Source: Tubulanus polymorphus (Eukaryota; Nemertea; Palaeonemertea; Tubulaniformes; Tubulanidae). Taken from it: DNA of 60,000 nt. Positions 12,856-25,100 of this stretch are shown piece by piece. Under the pieces are notes generated by a model. The model made no database searches, was not told the DNA's origin, and saw only the letters and a list, made by a program, of their open reading frames with translations. How positions within the stretch are numbered: the first letter of the stretch is position 1; each line of letters starts with the position of its first letter. The position numbers were made by a program, and so were the translations under genes. The stretch spans positions 9,591,001-9,651,000 of the forward strand of contig NC_134028.1 of assembly GCF_964204645.1 (NCBI RefSeq), in the 5' to 3' direction.

Positions 12856-13606
12856 CTGAAAGCCAAAGATCCAACAGCAGCCCTGCGCTTAAGTGGCGGT
12901 ATCATGTCGATGTAAAACGGTCTAGCGAATAGATCCGCGCTGCTTCTTATTTGACGACGAACGTGCTCGTCAAAATTCGATTGGATCCGAATCAATAAAA
13001 TACATTATAAAACTGTCCATATCCGAGCAAATGACTACAGAACTGGATCGCATTCAAATTCTCTCTGCCTTAAAGCTGCCAACATTTTATGCATCATATG
13101 AGCCGTACCAAATTAATAGGCTTATAGTGCAGTGCAAGTCCAGTATAAACCGTTAGTACGACCAGTAATGAGTTTCTGTTGTATATATGATAAATCAACA
13201 CTAAACAGCGACGGTTTAAGAGGATCAGTAAAATTATCTCCTTATTCTGCAAACACGGCTTTTAACCTCGAATCATTGAAATGCAGTGAGGCAACTACCA
13301 CGCTTCTATCTCAAACCTGGAATTTGGACAGCATTCAAAATAAGGCCGATCGTCTTATTCATGAAATCTTTCGGAACGTCAGTGTTTTTGAGATTGGCAG
13401 AAATACTTTGAGAACAAAATTCACCTTTATCCCGAAGAAAATGAAACAAGAGTCACACGAATAGCTAATGAATAAGATAATCTAATAGTCTTTTCAGTAA
13501 ATTAGTTAATTAACTCGACGCCACACACTATTGCATACGAACCGTTATGCGAATACCAAGTGGACTTCTGCACGGATTAATAGATAGATTAATAGATATA
13601 TTATCT

Positions 13607-14070
13607 TATTGTCCTCAAAAACATTTGCATTGAACGGTTTGTAAACTACAGTTGGATATATGGGACAATGGGAGATTAACAATGTCAATGACCCATTTGA
13701 CAAGGTTGGTGCTAACGCCATCAAGACCCGAGCTCACTTTGGAGCGAAAACCCAATACAATATCACTAATTTCCTTAGGTGAAGTAGGAAAAAAGAAAAA
13801 ATTATCGTTTACATGATTTGTTAAATACAGAAGATAATCCTCACTAGTGCCAGGAATTTGACTTGCTAGACTTTCACCAATACTTATAAAATATTCATTG
13901 AACTTATCTGCTATGTTTTTGCTACCAATAATGGTCTGGTTGTTAGAAATAAAAAGGTCAGGTAATTTTGAGGACGAATTCCTCCCTAATACATCGTCAA
14001 CTAATTTCCACGTATCTTTCATACTATTACCAGCGGTAATACGGTCATTATTATCAGATATTTTTGGAAA
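13607..14070 (-). mobile_element. LINE reverse-transcriptase fragment
   Basis: A minus-strand frame of about 150 codons reads as the segment between endonuclease and reverse transcriptase of a CR1/Jockey-type LINE. It contains the conserved TWKLVDDVLGR-like helix, an 'ADKFNEYFISIGESLA' segment and the beginning of RT with SSGLDGVSTNLVKW. The frame ends just after that, before the catalytic YADD box, so it is truncated at both ends. It differs in sequence from the other three LINEs in the window. Confidence 0.85.
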
Positions 14071-16854
14071 CTACCTACCATTATAATCTTGAAGATATAA
14101 AGGAGTTATTCATATAAGTTAGAACGATAAATGATGCCAATAAAACGAGAAAATAACAGAATTATGACTGTAAAACGGTAGATGTTGAGATTGTATCACG
14201 AAGCTGTGGCAAGCGAGTATACGTGTTGCGTAGATTCTCATGTGATGGATCAGACTTCTCAGATAAAATCGTCAAAAAGAGTTGCGAAACCAATTCAAAA
14301 TATAGTTTTGATCATCTCAAAAAAAAATAAAACACTTGGAACCTTCTACCATTTGGAGTTTGCAAGAGTAGAGATATATGTTTAAAGGTAGTTCTAGCAT
14401 GAATACAAAAGTCTTCCACATTTCAATGCATTTTGCCTTTGAGGTATACCCCAACACTAGCGCCACTAACGGCGGTGGATAACATTAAAATCATCTGAAT
14501 AGAAATATTGTTAAATTGTGGTTGAACCCAAGGCGCTATCGGTAATATCGGTAATACTTCGACAGTGATGTCGTCACATGTTCGACAGACGTCGGACTGA
14601 TAATGAAAAACATGGATCTTTTGAAAATTCAAGAAATTTATTTATTATGAGGTAGAAATGGCATTAAGTGCCAATCCTGTTTTTAGAATACATTAAAATC
14701 CTTGTGGATATGTCTGTTTTTCCATATTCTACGGGGTGGCTTCTGCAAGAAGCTTCTGTGGTTTTGTGGAAACCCAACGTATATATGCCCTATATTCCTG
14801 ACGTCTGAACAATAGAAAAATGAAGGATACGTCACTGCAGGATACATACATGATTATAATACATACGTACATGTTATATATAATGGTGATGATATTTGCC
14901 CGAGGATAGCCGTTCTCGAGACTGTTCTAATAGTTTACTGGTTTGCACGCTAGCTGTTGTACGTACGGGACCGGTTTTAGATCCCCAATGAGTGTACTGT
15001 AAACCCTAAATCGTTACAGTACCGTTATGAATAAACTTGGTGCATCGATAAAATGATATGGAGACTCGAATGCTAGATATAGTAAAATTTTGCGTGAGCA
15101 ATTGGTGCCAGTATAATGCCCAATGCCAGTCGCGGATGAGTGCCTGGATGTACATCATCGAATATGGCCGCTACGTCCAAATTTTGTTCCTGGGTCAGCC
15201 GCTAATCATGTTGAATTATATTGTATGCTACAGGATCTTCAAATTTCATAGCACGAATGTCGTGGATTAGTTCAATTTTGGATGGTGTCATCCAAGATGG
15301 CCGCCATGGGCGCAAGAATCATGCAGACATGTTTCATTTCTGGATCATTCTACGTAGGAGCTTAACATTTCAAAGTGCTTTATTATCATGGGTGAGTTGG
15401 ATTTTGGATGATAAAGGGGTAAGATGGCTGCCATAGGTGCAATCCATTAAGACATTTTTCGTTTCCCGGATGATGATCTTAGTGGATGTAGTATAGTATT
15501 TAGATTATAGGCTATTGATGCGAGTGGATTCGATTTTGATAATATAGGTCACTCAAGATGGCTGCCACAGCCATTTATTAATGTGCGAAATCAGCATTTA
15601 AGTCTTAATATAGCATTTCCAGACATGGTTAGTTGATATTGTAGCGCGTTACTAAACAGTCGGGTGAGTTAGATTTCAGAGGCATTCGCATGTTTCAGCA
15701 TCTGCGTGAAGCAAATTCGATCGACAATGATGACAATATATCAAGTCGATACATAAATGAAAATAAGAATAGGATAGTTAAATTCTAAACGTAATTTGTG
15801 AAGCCTTTCGGCTGTTTCTAAACAGCCATCTTCCTTTTTCTAAGAAAGTCTATATTTTCAAATCTACTTTACACATACCGGTGCTAAATCTAAATTTAAT
15901 ACGATGCAAAATCAAATTGAAAAATATATTTTGTATGCACTCAGACATACCACACCGACCGATGTTGAAGCCAATGAGAATGAAGGGTTCGATTGTTAGA
16001 TACATACTGAGGTTTAATCATTATTTCACGAAAATCTACTCGGAAAGCCTTCATCGTTGCAAATATCTGCTTTGTGTTGACTGGGGTACATCCATGCCAC
16101 TAATGATTTAGAGTAATGGTCTATCCCAGTCACTCGTGCTGAATATAAATGGTTCATATGTACGGATTTATCTAATGAAATTCGTGCAGGTTCCGCCGTT
16201 TATACATATATACATGTATATACATGTTTTCCGAACACCGGCTTTTCAGCACTGTATTTTCGCCGAAACCCACTGAAGGACACTGGACGTCATCAGCAAC
16301 ACACATGTTATTGCAAATGAGGCCACCTGCTGTCACAGATGTGAGGGGCCAAAAAGACTCTTCTAGATGTTTTTTTTTTTTACTTCGACCTCTACTTGTA
16401 TTGAAATAAAACCGCGCAGCATTTGACGGAAGATGCCCTAGCCTGCTCAGTCGGGTAATATAAAATTCATAGGTTTGCAATCATAGATGGCACCACCAGC
16501 TGGCTTTTAACACTAGCTTAGTAGGGCACAGGTGTAGCTAAATTATTCTTGTAGTAAAATTTGGCGAATAGCGTTTTCCCGTTGGTACCGTTTTTGCTAT
16601 CACAAGTAGATTACCGATCGATATATGTAATTTGTGGCGTTTTTCAGAACGGAAAACTGTGCGGTTTGCTCAAACTGGCGCCGGGGCCACAACGCGAGCA
16701 AAAGGCCGAGCGTCACCCTATTCTGGCATTCAGAGCACGTACCGGCAATCAACATTGAATCGTCGTATCCAGTAATAAAATCATCTAAGTTTACGGCGAA
16801 GTGCGCAATCCATCTACGTGGACACGGTAGCTGACGAGAACCAAACTTGTAACA

Positions 16855-16860
<6 letters not shown>
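14071..16860. other. Non-coding stretch
   Basis: No gene recognised. The only organised structure is the ~130-bp tandem array at 15164-15570. The remainder carries short open frames on both strands without family signatures or splice context. Confidence 0.55.
15164..15570. repeat. ~130-bp tandem array with ATGGCNGCCA cores
   Basis: Related cores ATGGCCGCTACG, ATGGCCGCCATGGGC, ATGGCTGCCATAGGTG and ATGGCTGCCACAG start at 15164, 15297, 15424 and 15558 (spacing 133, 127 and 134). Between them, GAGTTGGATTTTGGATG-like segments recur. The core AAGATGGCCGCCA resembles the YY1 binding consensus. Copies are considerably diverged. Confidence 0.65.
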
Positions 16861-16862
<2 letters not shown>

Positions 16863-16903
<41 letters not shown>

Positions 16904-17223
16904 ACACCACACCACACCACACCACACCACACCACACCACACCACACCACACCACACCACACCACACCACACCACACCACACCACACCACACCACACCAC
17001 ACCACACCACACCACACCACACCACACCACACCACACCACACCACACCACACCACACCACACCACACCACACCACACCACACCACACCACACCACACCAC
17101 ACCACACCACACCACACCACACCACACCACACCACACCACACCACACCACACCACACCACACCACACCACACCACACCACACCACACCACACACCACACC
17201 ACACACACACACACACACACACA
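16863..17223. repeat. Compound microsatellite (CA)n-(ACCAC)58-(CA)n
   Basis: About 20 CA dinucleotides are followed from 16901 to 17190 by 58 uninterrupted, identical copies of the pentamer ACCAC. A short mixed segment and a further CA run to 17223 complete it. The minus strand is G/T-only. The long open frames in all registers are trivial consequences of the repeat. Confidence 0.99.
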
Positions 17224-18468
17224 AGATGCATATATTCATAGCTAAAAATCGATCCCGATACGGTGTTTCTCCTTTACAACAGCGCCCAGGATAGAAATGC
17301 AGATAAAAAGGGAGTTACAGTTTGTTTTGTTCTTTTCGTAGGTAAATCAATAGAGTACAGATAATGTCACGTAGGCCTATATAATAACATTATTGATACG
17401 TGGGCTAGTACATATTAAAAGCGAAGCTCCAGCACGTATCGGGTGTTGGTCAATAATCTGTACCAAAGAGTTACCAATACATGACATTACATATACAATG
17501 AGATACCTCGTGGATTATGGACTTCATCAACGCTAACCTCAGTTTGTCATGTTACTCAGAACATCCCAGATTTATCGTGGCGTTTTAGCCGCTGGCAAGT
17601 AGTGTTCGAATAATCGAGGGAATCCAAAGAATTATGTGCTGTCCAAGTTGTAATTACACCTCAACCCTTATGGCGTGGAATCGGCAAATTGCCTGAACTT
17701 TCTGGATACTTTTCTTAATTTGCCAATTTAGACCAGAATATACATGCACATGGTTATGGCATGACGGTGCAGTCATAGGGTCTACCTCTGGATATTCTTC
17801 CAAAACCTAGACACACAGATATCCAGAGACACTCTTTTTGCATCATTTTGACGTCACAGTTGTTTTTTGGTTTAATTCTTCCGAGATTGGTATGCGATGG
17901 ACAGCTAGGTCAGTGAATGATCTGTCTTTTTCATCCTAATAACCCTTCTCTCTTTCTCAAAAAAACCGAATGAATAAGACGCCGATGCAGTTCAGCCATT
18001 AATCATCCGGCGTGGATGTCCTTACAACAAACGAACCCGAAAATCTAATAAACCATATCCGAGTAAGTCTAGCATTCACTCAGTCTCGACGCGGTTGTCG
18101 TTCACAGAACAATTTAATCATCATTAAGGTTATGAATCGATTGGATGTCAATTGAACCTCATCGTCAGTGAATAACAGGACTAAAAACACAGCTATTTAC
18201 TCGTTTTGATGCGCCCAACTATCTATAGAAAACGTCTTGTGTACGGATTTATTTTTCATACTGCATACAGATGAAATGATTACGGAATACTTCAACCCAT
18301 GAAAGAGGATTTGAATGCTTTGTGCTGAGAACCGTATGGTGGCTGGTGCCTAAAATATGACATTCGATATCCACCTTTTTACATACATAACATGAAAACG
18401 CTACGTCAAAACCAGCTTTTCGTTTTAACGGGGTATATTTTCGTTTTAACGCCGCGTTAAGGTAACTA
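17224..18468. other. Non-coding stretch
   Basis: No gene, RNA or repeat recognised with confidence. If the TARP gene begins upstream, this stretch would be part of its first intron. Confidence 0.5.
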
Positions 18469-18665
18469 CAGTAGACACCGCCCGAGTCGGATACGATCAA
18501 CTCGGATAACCGCATGGATATTTTTTGAAATATTTCTGGTGACATTATACATACATGACACAAAAATACATTAAGAGGATATATGTATTTACATCCAACT
18601 CCAATATCACACAAGTCGGACACATTTTACGGCTCCGAAAGATCCAACTTGAGCGGAGTCTACTG
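18469..18665. mobile_element. Tc1/mariner-pogo type MITE (TA target)
   Basis: The left end CAGTAGACACCGCCCGAGTCGGA and the right end, read on the minus strand, CAGTAGACTCCGCTCAAGTTGGA, form terminal inverted repeats. Both are flanked by TA (18467-18468 and 18666-18667). CAGT starts and TA duplication are hallmarks of Tc1/mariner and pogo/Tigger elements. At 197 bp it lacks a transposase and is non-autonomous. The open frames across it are fortuitous. Confidence 0.8.
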
Positions 18666-19141
18666 TATGATTTGACCCAAAAAAAAAGATTATTTTTTCT
18701 ACTAATTCGGGCCGAATCTGCCGCTAAAGAACTGAGTGCACATAATTTGATTGCAGACTCATACGTAGTCTTTCACACAGAGAGTATCCATGGTAATTCA
18801 TTTGGTTATATGGCCACCGTATAGCCGTCGTGTGAATTATCTGTTCTTTCTTTAAAAAAGAAAAATCTATATTCCTTTCTTTTCACTGGAACTAATGGTG
18901 TCAGTTATATTGTTGCGAGGGACTAAACAACATAACTGTTTCCTTTATTCGACGTTCTTCGTCTAGCAATAAACTGCCTAGCATTACTGTTTAGGACAAT
19001 AAATCAATACTCGCGCTCTTATCATTCGTGAGAAATACAGATGTCTTGAAATTTTGAAGGAAAAAAAATGGCGCATGCACTCTTTGTTGAAATTTCGCTT
19101 GTCTGATCGAATTATGACGGATTCAAATTGTTTCCTTTTAG

Positions 19142-22100
19142 GAGTATCACCCAAACGTCAATGTAGTTACATCAAATACTTCTCATCATTCGACACGGCT
19201 GGACTGGAACATACCGAAACCATCCTATGTAAGTACATCTGCCAATTAACATCAATTAGACGGACTAGAAGGTATGAAATCCTCCTGTTAAAATCTCACA
19301 AATTTTTAAGTTTGAAAATTGACTTTTTGATAGTAAAATATCAAACTTGAATGATGGTTGCTCAAAAGATAGTTGGAGTAAACCTGTGGATGGTTGATGT
19401 ATAGTGTCGATTTAAAATTCATTCTTAACATGGTTATCTTAAACTGACTTTTGTTTAAGTGATCTAGTTCCACAATTGTGAGTTTGATATTTGACTCAGA
19501 ATTAATTCGTTGACATGAACTAATCTATAACTCGGAATTCTACCTCAGACTGTGGAACTGGATCCAGTTGTTTAATTATTCCGCTTAAGAAACCCCTATC
19601 TATTTTGATGTGACCACTCTCAATCAGCCAGGGGTCAGTTGCTCGAAAGTTGGTTAGAATAAACTAGTGGATAGTTGATATTAGTGACAATTGAAAGTTC
19701 GTTGTAACTGCGGAATTCAACCAACGGTTATCTTTAACCCACGTTTGAGCCACTGGCCCCAGTAGTTCTTAGATTCTACAAACCGAGTTAAATGATCGAA
19801 TTCAATCATCGTAATCGACGAACCTAGTACCCCTAAATATTGCCCCTAAAGTAATTATTCCTGTTATGCCATCAGCGATATTGTACATGAAGGAAGAGCT
19901 GCCATCGTAAAGCTAACGTGAAGATATTAATACATTTTTGTTACATTGCGATGTGTAATTCAACTTCGGGGCATTTGGAGTGCGGGTATAATACCTGCTG
20001 CGAATGTAAATCGGGATGCAAATTCCAATCCTTGAAAGTAATGCATAATTTAGGTTGCTCGTTGACTGGACTATCAACCACTCAACCAATCAGCGAGATT
20101 AGTGCAATAACATTGACCACGACCTGTTTACAACGAATTATAGCACAATGCACAGCTGAAACTGAAGTGTTAATCGATGATTAGAAACTTAATCAAATAA
20201 AAAGTGATCAAAAATCAGTTGATTTATGGTATAGGGTCTCGTTCTGAATCGCGGTTATTCATTGATGCTCCTCGTCTAAATATTCAACTCGAATCTCTAT
20301 TGATGCATGAAAATCCGTCCAGCGATTGGTCGAAGCATCGCAAATATCACCATCGCATTGAATAATTACGACAAATGGACAATTGATATGTTGTATATTA
20401 TTTTCTAACACTCATGAAACGTTTTTGCACGACGGCAGTACTATCAGATACTATGAAGCAAAGTCCACCCGTCATTGCTCGTCGACCAGTCAATGCACAA
20501 CGTCACGAGTCAATAGTCGAACGTGTCATACTCGTCAGCCAGAGTTACCGAGTCGATATTCAATGTATTATTGCCGTCAATGAGCCACTACGAGGGCGGC
20601 GGATTCTGTCCTAATCTCGAAAAAAATGGTGAACGTTGGACAATTCTTGTCGAATAAAAATGTGCTGAGAAGTCAAATACACTCAGTTGATCCTAGCGGA
20701 CCCATGGTCCTTTATTAAAAAAACGTCGTCGAACTCGCTCGTAGTTTCGTTGTTTGAGATGCCACTGGTTTCTTTTCAATAACACCTCATAATCTGTTTG
20801 GACCCAGGCGTTCTTACAATGAACCAACATCAGTCAGTATTCAGGAGTCATCGGTGTCAATACATTGATCAACGTACAACACACGCACTCAATTAGTCTA
20901 AGACTATTGTCAATCTATACCGTAAATATCCGCGCGTATTAATGCATTTTGTGATTGCCCGTCACGTTATTATCACGTAACCTTTTCTTATAGGCAAGAC
21001 AATCTCGTGAGGAGAGTAGAGTCTACACGATATAGCGTGCATAGGCCCTAACGATTTACCGGTTCTGTTCTCGTACACCGTGGCTCGATGCGGTCATGTT
21101 TGAATCCCTGCTCAGAGAATTGCGACAGTTTTCCGGGATCCAGTTCCATAGTCCTGAGTTAAGATTTGACTCTTAACCCATTGAAAATGAACTGATTTTA
21201 GCCCAAAGTTAACTCTTACTCACAACTCTTGAACTAGGTTCATACCATGGAATCAGAGGCTTCAACTCGGGACCATTGGTAATGTAGGCTCTAGTTACAG
21301 AAAATGAAGCAAAATCTTTGTTCGATTGCAAATGTAACCAGAAGTGAGCTTATATATAGTCTCATCACTGTCTGGGACTGCAGAAAAGCATCAATACGCG
21401 TGATGACGATAATGGTCCTCGCCGCACATTTAACGGCTATAGATCGAACGTGTTACATACCGGTTGTAAATCACATCAGTTGTGAACATTCACGAGCTCA
21501 ACCAGATTTATCCCGTCAGGCGAGTTACCGTAATGACTAGGACCTAATTTAAGTGCATTAGTTGATTTCTCCGTCGGTAAAATGGCTAAGACGCGGATTA
21601 CTCTAATTTTCACTAGCTGTGAGATGTATCGGAGTAATGATGAAAGCAGACAGATACGGCAACTGCTGATCAAAGAATTGTCAACACCGCCTTGCCTTAT
21701 ACTCATTAAACATTTCTCAATAAATCCGCTTAGAATCCACCATATAACCTACCAATGGAATCACCTACCACAGCAGGTAGCTTTGAATCGAGTTATTTCC
21801 CTCCAAGCGCAATCACTTCGCAATTCACTTACGACATGTCAAGATATGGTTTAGGAATTAAGACTCATTATTTTAGTAAAGCCTGATATAATCAAAGTTG
21901 TTTTCTTGGCTTTGACTATGAAACCGAGCTGAAGGTTTCGTCTGAAGAAGCTATGCAAGAATAGAGTTAATGATCGAGGATGCAGGTCACGTTTAAGATG
22001 AGTTACTTCTTGATTCGCGGGAATCCGTTTTTCAGTGAATTCCACACAACCGGCATGTGAACCGTGACACTAATCATACTACGTGACTAGTGTTATTATG

Positions 22101-25100
22101 TATTATTGTACCGTCTGAGCTGTGACACTATCTAAACTGCCTCCTGAGCGTGAGCCATCTACGAGGTGTCGAGAGCTCGAAGGCATTCGCGGAGTTTACC
22201 ATTGACTCTTATACGTTTTGAGCCGATTACTGAACTCCGATGAGTGCGGGCCAATGCACCCGGCCAGTTATGGGGGTAGCGACACATACCAGGTGGCGTA
22301 ATAATACACTCATTTATACGTAATGAAATCGGTTGAGATCAATGTTCTCAATGAGTGTTTGGTAAAGTTCTATTGGAAATTGATTTACTAATGAGAGAAG
22401 TTGATTCGAATTTAATTGAAATGTAGAAGAAATTGAAGCGTTGTAACTGAGTAGCCACTTGCGAACCTAGTTAATCCTCGCCTGCCATAAGTGGAATCCT
22501 CGATTGCCACAGTTACACTGCAGGTACCCCAATGGGCAAATTAACGGATTCATCGTAGCTACGGGGACATCCCCGCCGATCGAGGCGTCCCATTGCAGGG
22601 AGTAGTGATAGGGTAAAACTATTGGAATAAAAATAGACAGAGCATGTGAAATATGTCCTCTAATAACTATTCTTCTCTGTTGAGAGGGAAAACACCTTTG
22701 AATTACGTAAAAGGTTACCTTCAATTCAAAGGATTTTTGAGATTTCATCTTCGCTGGGCTGCTTCAGGTGTTCCTTCTGTAAAATTTCTATGCCCACTGT
22801 AATGGTTATGTCGAAACGTTGTAACTTTTATAGCTTTTCTTTGTGGGTTTTTAATTAAATTAAAAGTGTATGATTTAAATCTGTATATTTCTTTATTCTT
22901 TCTTTTCAGTATCAATGAGAAGATCCACAATATTTCCGCTAATTGGGCTTCTACTGTTGTTATTTGGAGAAGTTGTCAGTTTTCTAGGACACTGTACCCA
23001 CAAAAATGAAGTGCTCACTTTCGTTGCCGGGATTATGTTTGTTGTTTCAGGTACTTGATTCTGCTTGTATTTGATGTTAGTGTCAGGCGTTCGTTCGTTC
23101 GTTCGTTCGTTCGTTCGTTCGAATGGTCCACATTCTGTTAAGCCATTTGAAGTATCATTGTTGTCAGTTGCTAGGCCACAGCATTTAACAAACATTGAAA
23201 GGCACCAAAACAGTATAAGTGGATGGGTTAACGCCATCGAATTTTATGATTGTCGTACAACAAGTAAGACGAAACCGCAATGTGGCAATTTATTTATTTA
23301 TTTATTTTACACTCAAACCCATTACAGGTATTAGAGGGACAACACAAAATTTACAAATTTTATAAAGCTAGAAAATTTACAAATTCGATAACAAAATAAA
23401 CTTGTTTAAGTGAACAAACAGAAATAAAATAGTTACTAATTTGGCAATTGACCATAGCAACTTCAGTGCCCCCATTCAGGCCAACTAATAAGTAAGAACG
23501 TATGCATTTTCTGGAAGGGTACAAAAGGAGGGTGGTTTATTTGAAATATATACGATTTATCCTATCGGTGCTGTCGACTCGATGATATTGATGCATTCAA
23601 AGTATCCTTCCTTTATCATAATAGCATCAATTGACTAGCTACACTCGGCTGCGAAGACTAGAATACCATAGAAACCCTTAAAATACAAATTTAAAAGAAA
23701 TTTTTTTCATCAAGAATAAAAATCAAATGTAAAAAACACGACGTTCCGTACTAACATTCCCTCCCTCCGTTTCCCTCTCCAATGCTATTTCGCTCCCATC
23801 CGAAACGTCGCGTGTATTTTAAATTCTGATAATCAAATTTCGCTTTCAACCTTATAACATTGTATTCAAGGGGTTTCAATGTTGTTATATTAATGCTTTT
23901 GTTCATAATCATTATCCGGTATGCAAATGAAATCCAAAGGCTTTGCAACGATCGAACTAATTTGTCTCGACGGCGTAAGGTTGATAGATAATTGTCTGTA
24001 GTCGAATCAGACTCTACTGCGAAAGATCCTATTCTAGCTACACTGTCATCCGTATTCTCAGAATCTAGCTTCCTTGTTCATGCACTGATCAATTTTCCTG
24101 ACGAGTACAACAGAAAATGGATGATCATCGGACGGCGATGGTGTCTTGTACATATTTATTACACTTTCCTCTGTACCCTTAGACATCAGAAGGAGGGAAG
24201 GAGTGTGCATGGAATGAATATATTCCTGATTAATCTGTTGAAAAAGTCATTTTAATTAGATCTGAAATAGTGAGATTGTGAGACTGTCATACAGGTCATA
24301 ATTATTTCGATAAATGAGGATGAATATTATCATTATTATCATAAATATGCAGTTTATTCCCGGGGTATTTAAAAATCAACAAACTTTAGTAAGATCAATT
24401 AATTTGATTAGCTAATTTACTTAATCAGGTTTTGCCATATCTTGCAATTAGTGAGGTCATATGGGGATTTTATGGTAGAGTCATCTTTCAAGGGTGGTTA
24501 CATGCAAGCGATAGGAGGCTTTCTTGTCTATATTGTAACGTAATGTAATGTTGTCTATATCATATATACTATGCGTTGTAACGAAAGCAGTAACCTTAAG
24601 GCTAGTGACAGCGCATGCGGTCCAGGAGATTGCGTTGCAGAGGTGCAACACCACTGCGGTTATAGCCATGACGCGTTGGTGATCTCAATTTTTGATTTTG
24701 AGTTCATTTGGATATAAGATAACGAATTTGCCGATCGCAGTGGAGAAATCAACATCGCACCGCACCGCCGCAGCGCAAGATGGACCGCGTGCATGATGTA
24801 TCCCCATAATCTCTGCAGGTACTGACTCATCCAACCTCGACAGGGATTCGAACCTGGTGGCATCGCTAGACTCAGCCACGGCACGAAAACCCTAGTCCGA
24901 GTGCGCAGGTACAGGCGCAGGTTTGCCGCACGAAAAGTGACGGCACCAATCAGATTGCCCGTTGTATAATCGTTGAGAAGCAAAGTTCACGGAAAGCTAT
25001 TTAGGTGGAAAACCCGGGCTCAAATAAAATGGGATATCTGATTTGTTAATAATGACATCATCTAAGCTGCGTATCTAGTTAACAGAATAATTCGGTTTCA

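Noticed and set aside
16600-17294. Long open frames encoding (Val-Trp-Cys-Gly) or (His-Thr-Pro) repeats
   Set aside because: They are direct translations of the ACCAC/CA microsatellite in all registers on both strands and have no independent coding support.
18249-18623. 124-codon minus-strand frame
   Set aside because: It runs through the pogo-like MITE and has no family signature.
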